The notes: generated by a model from the sequence alone, not told the origin. Numbered from the stretch's first letter, positions 10,012-22,439 are shown. The stretch: DNA of 64,000 nt from Anthonomus grandis grandis (GCF_022605725.1 NC_065555.1:24600774-24664773), one strand, 5' to 3'. Made by a program: numbers and translations.

Positions 10012-13000
10012 CAGTGGCGTATCCAGGATTCATTCCTGGGGGGGGGGGGCAACATGGTTTATCACCATTTAATATACAATATACTTACATATGTATGTAT
10101 GTGTATGTTAGTTAATTTTTTTGGCCTATTATCGGAGATATGGTATTATTCATCAGGAAGGGAGAAATAATTACCATGTTTTTGAAACGCTTTTATTAAT
10201 TTAAAAGCTACAAAAATAAAGAAAAATAAAAGATACTAATATAATATATGGATAGTAAAACAGGCACAACGCAAACAAAAAAAAAACAAAAAAATTATTC
10301 GAAAGTAACAAAAACTAATTGACTCCTAAAAAAACTAAACAAGATCAAAACTCAATTAGGTATCTATATAAAACACCAAAAAAAGCCAAATAAAACTAAA
10401 TAACAATATCAAGTTTCCTCGATTTAAGCTGCATTTCGTTAAGTACTTCCTAGGCACTAACTGAGATTTCTGGATATACATACAGAAGAGTTAAACCATT
10501 TAATCTGTCTTTACTTATCGTATTTCGTAAGTAAGTCTTTAACAATTTAAGTGTAGAAAATTTTCTTTCAGGGGTTGCTGTGCTTACAGGTAAAGTACAA
10601 AAAATCTTTAACAGTATAAATACGAGTATATTGGAAAATACATCCTGATCACACATTACTAGGGCATCGAGAGCGGAGCTCGGATATTTTTCTGGTGCAC
10701 AGGCTTCAAATTTTCTATACCAAAGTTTGAGTTTAGCAGAAACTATAGTAAATGAACAATTTTGTAAATCATTTTTATAAAAATTTACCAAATACTTAAG
10801 ACTTTGAAGTTGATTATCAAGTTTCTTATTTACTGATGGAATCAGACAGTTAAATGATTGTAATATATCTTTATGTTTAACAAATCTCTCTTCTAATTGT
10901 ATTAAGACGCAATCTAAAAATGGAAAAAAAATTGATATTCTGAAATATTCTTCAGTTGTGTTAGTTTCAAAATTTGCCCTATTTTTTTGTCTGCTAGTTA
11001 CGCGTGGTTTTGTTATTTCTAAACCAAATAATTTGTTTAAATTTTTTTTGCCTCTGCAAAAATAGTTGCAAAACTATTATCTGCTTTATGACGTAAATCT
11101 TTAAGCTCTTTTAAGCAATCTTCAGCCAGTAATATTGCTTTGCCTATTAACTGATTGCAGCGACTTTGATAACGGAGTGGTAAATGCAAAAATATGTTCA
11201 ATTACATAAAGAGTAATGAGGAATTTTGATGTACTTACGGTGTTTAGTAACAACTTGCTACAAGTAGACGTTTCTTTGTCTGGCCACTCAGCTATTTCTT
11301 CTAAAGCCAATACCACAGAATTTAAAAGCTCTCTCATTACGCTTACTGAATCTTGTCTTTGAACCCATCTAGTAGCACAAAGTTGTTTTAATCTGTCTCG
11401 TCTTGATCTCTCATTATCCGGCATTTCATTTACTTTTTTAGTTAAAATATTTTGACGTTTGGGAATATTAAAAAAATTGTAAGCATTTTCAATAACACCC
11501 ATGCAATTTCATACAGCCTGGACAGAACATGCATCGGATATAGCAAGGTTAAGGGAGTGTGAGACGCGATGAACATATAAAGCTGTAGGATATTCTTTTC
11601 TTATAATAGCCTGTACCCCAGAAAACTGACCACTCATTGCCGCTGCCCCATCGTAACCCTGGCCTTTAAGATTATTTAAATCTAAACCCCAGTTTGTCAG
11701 ATTTTTGATAATTGTTTTTGCTAAATTATGCCCAGTGGTTGAAGTTACCGGAATCAATTGAAGAAAGGACTCTTTAATAGATAAATTATCGCATACGTAC
11801 CGAACGCAAAGAACAAACTGCTCTATTTTGGCAATACCAGTTGTCTCATCTGCCAAGATTGCATAATATTTTGCAGATTTTACTTCTGCTATTATTTTTC
11901 GTAAAATATTTGTGTTACATGCATTTATTATTTCGTTTTGTATTGTACTACTTAAATATGTTGCGTTATTAGCAGAACTCAATATATGTTTTTTCAAAAT
12001 TTCATCACCCGCATCAATTCGAAATTTTAACAAAGATCGAAATTTACCTTCACCAGGTGTGCAAGACAATGTTTCCAAGTTTAAGGATAAAGGTCCAGAA
12101 TCTCGATGCCCCCTTAATGGAAGACCATTTCGCTCACAAAATATGATAGTTTTTATAATAGGTGTTAATTTTAATCTATTCTCTTGTGCCTGTTTTATGC
12201 GACTAATAAACAATAATGTTTCTATTGACATTTGCTTATTTTCTAGCACTTGTTTCCTGTTAACATAATCTAAAACTGACCTCTTATGGTATTCTGTCTG
12301 TTCATGAAGTCTTAGCTTTTCAGCGCATTTCTTCCATTTGCGATAAGGTTCCATACAAAGCATACCTACTTGCTGACTACTAGTGTGACCGACTTCTCTT
12401 TTGCAAAAAAAGGCGCAATATTTACAATAAACTCCATCTTCTTTTAAAGAGTACACTAGCCACTTATACTGTTCTAAATAGGTTCTATTAAATTTTCTTG
12501 TAAATTTCCCTTCTTTCTTCGCTGGAAAATTGAAATTTATCGGCGCAGTCCAAACTTCGCTCATTATACTTATATACTGTTCCTCAGTTAACTTATTTGC
12601 TAAAATATTGCTAACATCATTAACAGGAAAATTTGGCGGTGTTTCTGAGGATAAAGTCGTTATCTCTGTTGAAGAAGTAGAGGGTTCTTCAACATTTTCT
12701 ATAATATTTGGTAAGGCATCAGCTGCGGTGGACGTAGGAATATCATTATTTTTAGTTTGTTTAATTTTCTTAACAAAGTTCAATAAATTGCTTTGTACTC
12801 CCGCTCGTTTCATATTTTATATAGATAAAGCAAAAGTAACTACTCGAATTAATAGCAACTATGTGGCCATGGCACAAAACAGAAAATATGGATACAAATA
12901 GCAGCCGCGTGTGTCGACAATGTAAAATAACTAACAAAAACGAAACTACACGATAATGCTATAGGACGACGCGAGGCGGCGAGCGCGCGCTTTTGATGAC

Positions 13001-13186
13001 AACAAAAAACACGTGATGAGTAGGAATGTAATGAGATATCGATATCATACTAAATATACTTTTATTATATCATATTATTAATAAATTAATAATTTTTTTA
13101 ATGAGAAAATAAAAGATATTTCTTTTCTCCCTAGCTTTTCTGGGGGGGACAATTGCCCCCTTTGCTCCCCCCTGGAAACGCCACTG
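10012..13186 (-). mobile_element. Complete hAT transposon (ZMYM1-like transposase)
   Basis: The termini CAGTGGCGTATCCAGG and CCTGGAAACGCCACTG form imperfect inverted repeats, followed inward by G-rich and C-rich tracts. An exact 8-bp duplication flanks them. The 3175-bp element contains one transposase gene on the minus strand (10396-12813) that is broken by stops and frameshifts. The intact ends and target duplication suggest fairly recent insertion, into a LINE that was already present. It could still be mobilised in trans if a relative makes transposase; that is inference. Confidence 0.95.
10396..12813 (-). pseudogene. hAT transposase (TTF zinc finger, DUF4371, C-terminal dimerisation)
   Basis: The first 434 codons (12813-11509) are open. 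A low-complexity N-terminus is followed by a TTF-type zinc finger at residues ~115-175 (YKWLVYSLKEDGVYCKYC, LRLHEQTEYH). Then comes a DUF4371/RNase-H-like core with YAILADETTG, holding a catalytic Asp, and GQGYDGAAAMSG. The usual Cys before SHSLNLA is Arg (VHRVSHSLNLAI). A TGA at 11509-11511 ends it, and the same frame resumes at once (NCMGVIENAYNFF) to 11122. Frameshifted pieces then reach the hAT dimerisation region (LPVSTATPERKFSTLKLL, near 10600-10550). The gene ends at TAG 10396-10398. Proteins of this kind are often annotated zinc finger MYM-type protein 1-like. Confidence 0.9.
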
Positions 13187-13194
13187 TGGGGAAT
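13187..13194. repeat. hAT target-site duplication, right copy (TGGGGAAT)
   Basis: Exact match to 10004-10011. The LINE sequence resumes directly after it. Confidence 0.95.
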
Positions 13195-13655
13195 CAACAA
13201 TTTTCCAAGTTTCCTTTTGCTTGTTGGGAGCATTTTTCAACTTATTTTCATTATAATTAAATTTCGCCGGATTAATCTGCGGTAAGTGCTTCGGTATTTA
13301 TTACAATAATTCATAAAATGATTATTATTAACTGCAAACTTGCGAATTGAATGCAAACATGTCATATTTCTGCCAGCTATCCGGAGACTTTTGGTGATCC
13401 AAGGCTTTTAAGTAAAACTTAAAGTTATTATAGGAAATACTCTTTCAAAGAAAGAAGAAGACTATAAAAAGACTATGAAAGGTGGTCAATGAATCAACTC
13501 CCCTGCAGATACACCAATCAAGATTCTGACATGCATCGGAAAGCTTAGTAAAATTATGCCTGGAGTACAGTCGACCACGTCTCTTACGTTTATTGCATCC
13601 TTCCTGCTTGAGGTAAAATTCAAAATAAATTGCTTCATGAACTGATAACCCAGCA

Positions 13656-14260
13656 TTACAAATTTATTGCTATTACAAAACAAGTTGTATGCTTAACAAA
13701 GTTTGAACAAACATAGTCCAAGATAGAGGACGTATCTGCTGTTATTCGCGTGAAAGAATCAACATATATTTCCGAACCAAAAGAGGTTAGTAAGCAGTTC
13801 AAACATTTAACATTGACCATATTTTTATCAGAGAAGTTAATGTTAAAGTCACCAGTTAAGATTACAGATGCACATGAAGGTAAGGATCCCAGTATTGATT
13901 CTAATTCAAGCAAGAAGATCTCAGAACAAGATGATGGAGAACGATAAACACACATTATATACAAGTTTAAAATATTGGAGAACATAGTTGAAGAACAACT
14001 AAAATCACTACGTTCAAAACTCCTAAAATTAAAACCATTCATTACACACTCATTATGAAGTATTATCATACATCTCTCAAGTAAATGTTCTGTCCTGCAA
14101 ACTTTTGAAATCATTCTATAATTAGGGATATGAATAAATTCTTCAGTCTTTAATCAGTGTTCTGTAATCAATAAAACAAAGGGATTGTTAATTTGATCTA
14201 AAAATAAGTCCAAATCGTCTATCTTTGACCTTATTAACTGGTTATTGAGTAAAAGTGTGG
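13656..14260 (-). pseudogene. LINE AP-endonuclease domain
   Basis: The minus-strand frame from about 14220 has KIDDLDLFLDQINNPFVLLI, then TEH*LKTEEFIHIPNY with a stop in place of Trp. The open frame at 14114 follows with LYIMCVYRSPSSCSEIFLLE, VILTGDFNINFSD (the catalytic GDFN) and ILDYVCSNF. This is the target-nicking nuclease of the LINE. The adjacent frame 13683-13486 continues into the linker before RT. It is the same family as the plus-strand copy at 3494-4290 (AGDFNINFTD). Confidence 0.85.
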
Positions 14261-14447
14261 CTAATTTACATTTTCTAAAAAAGAATCATTACGATTCATA
14301 CAAGGCTGCTCAGTATTAGTACTGTACGTGTTTTCCAAATTATTGGTTTGCGTCACATCTATAGAATTTGATTCATAATTACTTACTACTTTATCAGTTA
14401 GATAATGACACATAACATATATTGAATTTGTAACTTTAGCATCCAAT

Positions 14448-15560
14448 TTAAAAAATGATAAACATTGATTTGCAAATTGTCGCGTTCTTGGTTTTAAAAC
14501 CTACATTGCAACATATATCTAAATATAAAATATGCTTTTCAGTAAACCTACTAACGTAATCAATAAAATGTCTTAATTTAGAAGAAAAAAATAAGACCTT
14601 ACTTACACAATTATATAAAGAGGAAGTCGATAACAATATTACATTAGTGTGTACACAAGATTTTAAAGTGTGATTAATAAAGCGCATACTTGGATATTTT
14701 CCTTATATTGTTTGAGCCCATGTCCAAAACAATAAAAACTCTATTTGTAAAATCCGTTACCAAATTACCAACATCATCCAAAATACTCTTGATAGTCGCA
14801 TATGGTTTCATTATAGTCATGCTAGTTACACTGTTTCCTATGTAGTCTTGAAAAGATCTTTCAATGTTATTAACAGTTTGATCACCAAGTATAAGTATCT
14901 TAGGTTTATATCCGATCGGGACAGCAGTATTCCAAATTTCTGGAGTTATTGTAGAAGGTTGGTTTGTAGATTGTGGATAGATTTTTTCTTGTAGTTTCTT
15001 AATTTCGTAGCAATATTGCTGGTTTCAGTTTCCAGAACTTTAATAGATGTTAGCATGCCCTCTTGTAGTTCATTAATGTCCTTTTCATGCATGAGATTGT
15101 TTGGCATTACTTTCCATTTTAAGGTTTAAAAGTTTTAAGTTGTAATTCCTTCACTTTTTGTGCGTAGCATTGGTTATTCTTTACAGGGATTCCATTATAA
15201 TTACCTTGCTCAAATTTGATATGGCCAACTCTTCAATTTTTAGTTCCATATTATTTTTTGCCTTGCTGGCCAAAAATAATTCTTTATCGGTCTGCTCCTC
15301 CAAATTTTTTAACTCCATAATTCTTAGCTTCCAGTAGGAATTTCTTGGTATGAGTTTATCAAGTTGTAAAGAAAATGATTTTTCGGCATCAAAAGCTTCC
15401 TCTTCAAAGGCTAGGCTGTTCCTACTGTAATGTAAGTATAATCTGTATTTTCATTATTATTAAAGATGACCTGCTTACGATCAGGTATCAAATTGGTAGG
15501 CTCTGCACTATGTGAAAATTCTTCTACACTATCATATCTTGAAACTTTTCTTAAAACATG
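14448..15560 (-). pseudogene. LINE ORF1 with coiled coil and SGNH-esterase-like domain
   Basis: From about 15540 the minus strand reads an acidic stretch, then a likely coiled coil rich in Leu/Glu/Lys (RIMELKNLEEQTDKELFLAS). About 14930-14700 has YKPKILILGDQTVNNIERSF and RVFIVLDMGSNNI, matching the spacing of the GDS and GSNN blocks of SGNH hydrolases used as ORF1 esterases in CR1-type LINEs. The expected nucleophile Ser (GDS) is Gln here. The part at 14687-14448 continues to the domain end. Stops and frameshifts occur throughout. The esterase assignment rests on motif spacing and on known LINE architecture. Confidence 0.6.
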
Positions 15561-15570
15561 ACATCATGAT

Positions 15571-16559
15571 ATAAGAAACAGTACATTACTAACCTAAAGA
15601 GTAAAATAAAATATTTGAGTTCGCGTGCAATTTATCACTAAAATTTCTAAAAATGTTGTAATTCCAAATGGAATGTACTAATAATTTACTTGTGTTATAA
15701 ATGCAATACTATATGTCTTAGAGGCTGAGTTTGAATTTAGGATCATATTTAGTAAGAGAAAAAATAAGGCAGTTTATATTGTACATATATTTATTCATAC
15801 TTATTATCTGAGACAACCATTTACCTTTTAGAATAGTATATTATATAAAGTTAGAGTTTCGACACGATAACTTAAAAAAATATATAATAAATGAGAGAAA
15901 CAAACGTTAATGCTTGTCCCGTAATTTACATACGAGATTAAAGATCCCCTGCCTGCCATGGGTGTAATCGTCCATGTAAAATATGGGGGACAAGTATTTA
16001 TGTCTGTTTCCTTCATTAATTTTAAGATGTCCAGTTGAACGACAAAGCGGAGTAAATGTTAAGACTATTCTCTTTTGTCACCATTTTGTCTGTAACTCAT
16101 TCGCGGATGGTTCAAGAGGTATTAATGTAGTATGAGTTTTTATAAAGAATATCAGGATTATTATCATGCCGTAATACAATCGCTTATATGCCTACTACTA
16201 ATCATTTATTTCAACCGTGAAATACAATAACTACCTGCACAGTATTTTTAATTTTGAGGTATTAGTTTATGGTAAATCAGGTCAATGGTGAAGAAGTGTG
16301 GTTAATGTTGTTACTTACAGACTGAATATTTTCCAGAGAGAAATGCTTTATATATCGTATTTTAAAGGAGTTTTTACGGAAGGGCACAGGAGAAAAGAAG
16401 AAAATGACAAGGTAGTGGTAAAAATAATGAAATTAAATTTAAAATTTGTCATGAAAAATTTCACGCATATCACATTTCCTTAAATCTGGAACTTCATGCA
16501 TTTGATGATTTTGGAAACAGCGTGGTAAATTGTTAGTAGGGAAAACATAGAATTCATTA
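15571..16559. other. Spacer without recognised gene
   Basis: Scattered ORFs of about 60 codons (15828-16016, 16298-16483) show no motif. No terminal repeats found. Confidence 0.4.
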
Positions 16560-16850
16560 GACGTGCGATGCACCTTGTGTTACTATGGACAGCTGAAGCT
16601 GAATATGAATTTGAGGGAGAGTGGACAGCCAAGGAGGCTGTTGTGCATATAGGTTTCCTGATGGACTTGTCACGCCTAGGGGTACCAAAGCCCAATGTTC
16701 TTGGAAAACCTAATGCTCCAAACCAGCACTCTAGTCCGAGAAATTGTATGTCACTAAGCAAACGTGGTCTAGCGACATGGTCTGGATAACGTGGACTATT
16801 GTTTCTTCTTTCTTCCAAGCCCAACGACATTTCAGATTATCCTCAATACC
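16560..16850 (+). mobile_element. Ty1/copia RNase H fragment
   Basis: The plus-strand frame at 16568-16789 has LLWTAEAEYEFEGEWTAKEA, which aligns with the TEAEY...A..EA..W motif of copia RNase H. VVHIGFLMDLSRLGVPKPNV and RNCMSLSKRGLATW follow, matching the D-N-Q-A and HxRSKHI blocks in degraded form. The open frame on the opposite strand (16480-16830) is a shadow. No LTR was recognised nearby, so this is an isolated remnant. Confidence 0.65.
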
Positions 16851-16904
16851 TAACGTGTAGAGATATCGTCTTCAGTGCCAGGGTTCTTATTAAATAACCC
16901 ATTA

Positions 16905-17200
16905 GCTCTTAGTCTCTTTAAGCACATTAATTATCTAGTTAGATAAACAGAGGCACAGCATTGTGTGCCTTATACAGAAGCCCTGGACTTACCAGAGCAC
17001 TGTTGAAGGCTTAGGTAATACACAAACATGTATCCTGTGAGAATCCTGGTGCCGGCATCCTAACTAGGAATGTGCGGTGCTTTCCTCTTATATACTTTCT
17101 CAATATTTTTGTCCCAAAATTTGTCAAACTTGGAAGCAGAAATTGCTACTCTTAAAGACAAGGTAATATAAGTGGAAAATAGCAGCTCAAAGACCACTGC
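16905..17200 (+). repeat. R1-like LINE fragment, shared with 19418 and 22200
   Basis: 16912-16985 (CTCTTTAAGCAC...AATTATCTAGTTA) recurs at 19424-19500. The segment near 17035-17095 (GCATCCTAACTAGGAATGTG) recurs at 22230-22265 (GCATCCTTACTAGGAATATG), inside the start of the R1-like endonuclease. It therefore looks like a rearranged fragment of the same LINE family. No open frame survives. Confidence 0.55.
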
Positions 17201-18464
17201 CAATTCTGTATTTTATGAAGTGCCACAAAGCATAGTGTAACCATTTTTCATTTGGTTTCTGTTTTTCATAAAAATCGATTCTGATGTTGAAAGACTTTAA
17301 TAAAATGGCACATATGCTAATGGCTGCTTATCAAGCTGGGGAGCACTGATTGGTGGTGGGTTGACGTGAATTATTTTAGAGAATGCGTGATCCTTTTAAA
17401 TTGGGGGCGCCACTGGCGCCGTGTTTGTTTAAAGTGTAGTTGTAAGAACCTTTAACTGGCAAAATGATTCTCACATAACAAAAAAAAAATGTAAAAAATA
17501 TAACACATAGTAAAAACACAAAATAAGCCTCAACACTATATTATAAAAAATCTGTGAATACTGGTCAGTGTTCGTTGCCTAACCTGGCACTTAAATAATT
17601 CACTGTTGTAAATTTTATAAAATAGTCTTTGTTAAAAGTGCAACCCCTGAAATCAAAACTCTATTAAATCAAATTAAATCAAAACTCCGCTAGTATGTAA
17701 CTACCCCTTGGCCAAAGTCAACAACCTACAGCATAGTACAGTGTACAACATGTACTATATCAAATAAAAATAAATATACCTTTCAATAAGGTGGTTTACA
17801 TATAATACTGTATGAAATTCAGGATACTGAAATTAAAAGAGATTAAGTAAAATATTATTTCAGTAGATACACAATTACCGTTACAGTGCAAAATGCTGTG
17901 AAAAGAAAGAACTTTAGACACTAGACAAAAAATTTATAAATTAGCTAATATGACTTAATCCAAAATCCAAATAACAATAACAAATCATGAGATTGCTTAC
18001 AGATTCCTTTTATCTGGTTTGATCTGATGGTCATTGGGTTCATTGCGCAGATTCAAGGGCAGCAGTTGACTAAGATCCAATCAATAACGCCATGACCGGG
18101 ATACTGCTGACTGAAAGGCCTGTAACCCAATTCAATCATAGGATATTATGCTGAAGAGGCCAGAAATCTGGCTTAAGATCCTCACGATGTTGGAGGGTCT
18201 TTTATAAAGTGTATTAAAGTCATTTTTCACATTACATGGCTAGTGTTGCCATAAGGTAACCATGAGGTCGAATCTTAACCTCGAGAAATTAAACCTGTAA
18301 ACCTTAAGACCATGCCATTTGAAAAGAAAACTAAAAGGCAATTTCTGGGTACCTCTTCGATGGATTCTCTCACGGAGGTCCAGTTTTACAAGAATTAAGA
18401 ATACAACTTTGGTTCATTTAGACTTAAATTGAAGAAAGTCGTCCATTTTCTCAAAGAGACCTAG
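17201..18464. other. Spacer without recognised gene
   Basis: 17990-18330 is less AT-rich than its surroundings but closed in all frames. An 11-base palindromic patch, GGCGCCACTGGCGCC, sits at 17406-17420. Nothing assigned. Confidence 0.35.
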
Positions 18465-18805
18465 ATTTAATAATCTAAGGGGAACTACACAAAGTTTCGG
18501 TCTCAAAATTATTTATTAATTCTAACAGTAGGTTATACGTGTTTCGCTTATATTAAGAGCATCATCAGACCTTATCGAGCCAAGATTTTGAAGTGCTTTC
18601 TGAATAGGGTCTCAAGGCTGTACGATTAGGTTTACATTGGAAAATTGGTAAGTTATCGAAGGAGGCCCTATCGGTGTCATATGTTTGGCTTTCTCCACTA
18701 TTACCTGTAATATGAGCGAAACACGTGTAACCTACTGTTAGAATTAATAAATACTTTTGAGACCGAGACTTTGTGTAGTTCCCCTTAGATCACTTAGATT
18801 TAAGT
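18465..18805. repeat. Inverted repeat pair carrying a hammerhead motif
   Basis: 18475-18555 is repeated in inverse orientation at 18710-18790. Shared segments include AAGGGGAACTACACAAAG against CTTTGTGTAGTTCCCCTT and ATTAATTCTAACAGTAGGTT against AACCTACTGTTAGAATTAAT. Such arrangements with hammerhead cores are known from Penelope-like retroelements and related retrozymes. No RT or GIY-YIG domain is visible here, so the parent element is inferred only. Confidence 0.7.
18528..18573 (-). ncRNA. Hammerhead ribozyme, type I minimal form
   Basis: On the minus strand: stem I strand AGGT (18572-18569), invariant CTGATGA (18568-18562), stem II GCT...AGC with loop, invariant GAAA (18545-18542), short stem III CACGTA (CACGTG in the opposite copy), the cleavage triplet ending in TA, and stem I partner ACCT (18533-18530). 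All conserved core elements are in order. A bulged U after CUGAUGA is unusual. Stem III here is weaker than in the second copy at 18722-18727, which lacks the CUGAUGA core. Self-cleavage is predicted, not shown. Confidence 0.6.
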
Positions 18806-19414
18806 TGCAGCAAGTACGGAAATCAATGAATAAACTCAAAAGGCGAACTATTCAAATTACAGGAAAAACAATGACAACAAAAAAAATGGATCCTCGTGCA
18901 TAGCGTGACCAATGTCAAAGGACAGGCAAATAGGTAAATCACCTTAGTCAGAGAGAGAGAGAAAAAAAGGAACCTGATGCCAATCAATTGCTTAAAAATT
19001 CAAAACGAAGAGCAGCTAACGCCATCTAGATATGTTATTTATAAGTAGGCCGAACTTAAGCTGAACCTTCTAGGAATTCTTATTTTTTATAATGCTATTA
19101 ACCTACTATTACTACTGTGTCGCGATCCGTACTATTTTCATACAATATTAAATGAAACGCTACAATAGATAGAGTTCAAAATCTTATGATTTCTGGAAAT
19201 TGAACATAACTACAACGTATTAGCAGATATTAACCCTAACAAATCCAAAGTATGTGATGTTTTACGTTTGCTTGGCCTGCAGCAAGAGGAAGCTTCTTCT
19301 CTTTGAGTTGGCAAGGTGTCTAATTGTAATCGGACTGGACCTTATTCATTTATTTATTTATTAATGTGCCAGTATTTTGTTAAAATCAACCCAATCCAAT
19401 CCAACCCATTACTA
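18806..19414. other. Spacer without recognised gene
   Basis: A-rich. A GAGA run at 18952-18962. No coding signal. Confidence 0.35.
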
Positions 19415-19500
19415 GCTGACGTCTCTTTAAGCACAGTAATTATCTAGTTAAACAAACAGAGGAACAGCAATGTATGCCTTGCAGAATCGTGCAGGGTATG
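19415..19500 (+). repeat. Second copy of the 16912-16985 repeat
   Basis: GACGTCTCTTTAAGCACAGT onwards matches 16909-16985 with scattered differences, same strand. Probably part of the R1-like LINE whose body lies at 21.6-24.3 kb. Confidence 0.55.
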
Positions 19501-21555
19501 TGAGCAGTTAAAGTTAAACGATAGCTGAGAATCGAGTGAAAGATCTTCGAAGACAAACTCCAGGTGCTACCAACAGCCTTTTTGCAAGCCCAAAGCTTGG
19601 ACTCTTGGAAAGAAGTTTGGACTCCAGTTTGACACTTAGAAATAGACACATAAAGACAAGTCTTTCCATTTCCCAGGGTACCCTTTACTTCTCTTAGTGG
19701 TGTAGGTCAAGTCGGTGGTTTTGCCAGTCTGATTGTTGCACATGCAGCGACCTTATGATACAACCAGCAGTAGCATACTGGCAAATTTGATTTGTCAGTA
19801 AGAAATTGGGTACGTGTAATCAGTTCTTCCTGATTTCAGAATAAATACTACTTTTATGTCTCCCCATTGTTGAGAGACGGGGGAGATTGCAGGTCTTAAT
19901 TTAACAATAACAAGAGTAAATATATCTGTGGAAGAAGGCATAGATTCTCCGAAAAATCAGCTGATCAAGCATTTCACCATCTGGTAGGTTTTTATCTTCC
20001 TAGCAGCGTAGTGCATTGTGCAAATCTGAGGTCAAAAGCTGAGAGGGAAATCGTAGGACGAGAGCCTGAAAAGTGGGTGTGTAGTATAAATAGCATGGTC
20101 CCCGCTCATTATGGATAGGTTAATCGCCATAATCACTATTGGAGTAAAGGAAGTATTTCTCACTCATAAAGTTTGAGAAAAGTAGAAGATTAGCGTACAG
20201 GGTCGGTAAATGTATGGTGTTGAATTATTTGAGACAAGTTGATTGGCTCTTATTATATGGACATAAAAATGATATGTACCAAACTGCTCTGTTCTTCATG
20301 CGAGAATTTGTATTAGACCGGGGTTACTCTGATTGATGGATCGAAAAAGTAGGCTGTTTCATCAATCGGAAATTATGGTCAGCTAGGTTTTCTGGTTTAA
20401 CGACTCTCAATCTCTTTTAATGGCGATATCTAAACGAACGTTTTACTCTACACTGAAAAGGGTTTCCCGCAACACTAGAAAATATGATGGAACTTATCGG
20501 TAGATAAATCAATGGAGATATTATTATTAAGTGACACGAATTATTCTCAAAGCGAAATATGTTAAAGTTACCGATCACCATTTCGAACATTTGCTAAATT
20601 AATCTTTTTTGTACTATTTAGTAGAAACCCTATAACACCAATTAACTTATGTTTGAAAATTCTTCTTCTAAAATGCACTTTTACATTAAACCCTAAAATA
20701 AGCAATTAATTAAATATTCCTAAAACTAATTAGGTATTCGTAGATAAAAATTAAACTTGCCTGGCCTTGGTCTAGAAAAATAAATGTAAAATGTAATAAT
20801 GTAAATGTAAAAATAAAATCTTAAAAATCAATACCAGGGCTAAAATAATTTTTTATGAAAATATAGACAGTATATTTCATAGTGATAAGCTAATATTTGA
20901 AGATTTAAGCCTTTTAGTAAGTTTTCTATTACCTCTAATATGTTTTTACTTAAAAAATATTACAAGTTTATAAAATTAAAATTCTAAAAATATCAAAAAA
21001 ACTGAAACCTCTTTAGTTACTTTAATTAAAACAGCCTCTTACGTATTCACTCCAATTAAAAACTGAATAATAAATATATATTTTTTTTTCCTTTTTAACG
21101 GAGGTACAGTAACTCGTAATAGGTACACGTTATTAATAAACTTTTGTTGAAATAAAATATAATTTTAGTTTCAAAACAAATATAAGACTCTTGTAGCTAA
21201 GTTTTCGGTAATATTAGTTTCATGGAAAAGTTGGAAATAAAGGCAATATTATATACTTAGGAGCTATCTATGTGGCTAACTTTGTTGGTAATATTCTCTT
21301 GTTCTCTGAAAGATGCAATCAAGTTTTTAAACATAGAGAGGGACACAGATCTGTGTGCAATCAAGTGCTCACCAAATACTTTGGGAAGTCGATCATTACG
21401 GTAAGAGTATAGCTTTGCTACTCACCTGCTACGTTGTTTTTTTTTCATTACGACAGTGTAATGTATTACTTACAATAAAAATTTTTAAAATATTACGCGA
21501 AATTTCCTGCATTTCTTAAATATTTTTGTGATGCAGGCTTTCCATACATTAGTGT
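19501..21555. other. Spacer, probably decayed repeat, no gene recognised
   Basis: 19500-20400 has moderate GC and may be further degenerate LINE sequence, but no motif is legible. 20500-21480 is very AT-rich and featureless. Confidence 0.35.
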
Positions 21556-22439
21556 ACAATGCACATAGAATTCCCACCAACATTCAAGATCTGGTTGAAG
21601 CCTAAAAAACCTATTAAACCTTAGTGGTTCTGGGAAAAAAAGAAGGTGGAAGGCTAAGCTCGGCTTCCAAAGCAGGCTCGGCTCCAACTCGTTTCGCGGA
21701 ATGTACGCCTGGAGCTTCCACCAAGGGGGAACAAGGTGTTTGCAACAAGAGGCTCAGAACACCTAGGTCCACGCCTACCAAGCGTGTTAGCGTTGGCAAG
21801 AGACTACGGACTGAGAGAGTTTTGGCCTCAGGTCAGCTATGTGCGAATGGTGGTCAGTGTCAAAATTGAGTTGGCAGTAAGCTTGATGTCGGTTTCACTG
21901 TTGATCAACTGCTGGAATTCGCAGACTCGGTACCCGAGGCTATCCTGCGGACTCCGTTCTGCGGTAGGGCTGATTCGCTGCAGTTTTACCCGCGTCGGCT
22001 GGTTAGGCATTACATCTTAATTATGACTTTGAACCTGGAAAGTCTGGAGTAGCTCCGTCAGGGAGTCCCAAATCTTTTCTCTCTGGGAGGGCGTCGCGCT
22101 GGCAAAAGTGGACCCCGCCACCCTTCGCCTTCGACAGATTTTACGGATCATCAGAATTAGGTATATGTCGGACAATGACAGCCTGAGGCTTCTAACAATA
22201 CACAAATAAAAGAGAGTGAGATTCTTCGTGCCTGCATCCTTACTAGGAATATGTGATACTTTCCTCTCACAGATCTCTTCACAAAAATCCTAGTAGCGGT
22301 CAAACTATCAATATAGGTATGGGACAGGACTTGGTTGTCTATTATCTATTTCTTTACCGAAATTCATTCACAGTCGTCACTGCAGTGGTCAAATATTGCA
22401 TCATTGCCTTTGGGGATGCGGACATGAGAACAAGGAGCC

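Larger units (their letters stand above)
13195..15570 (-). mobile_element. CR1-like LINE, 5' half (ORF1 and endonuclease), continuing past hAT
   Basis: Continues the LINE at 8220-10011 once the hAT element and one octamer are removed. On the minus strand the order is ORF1 (about 15560-14450), endonuclease (about 14260-13660), then the linker to RT (13683-13195). Total length without the hAT is about 4.2 kb, reasonable for a nearly full-length CR1-like copy, but many frameshifts and stops kill it. The 5' end is not defined. Confidence 0.8.

Noticed and set aside
11912..12901. Two plus-strand ORFs over 115 codons
   Set aside because: Antisense to the hAT transposase, which has clear zinc-finger and catalytic motifs.
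16480..16830. 116-codon minus-strand ORF
   Set aside because: Antisense to the copia RNase H motif TAEAEY on the plus strand.
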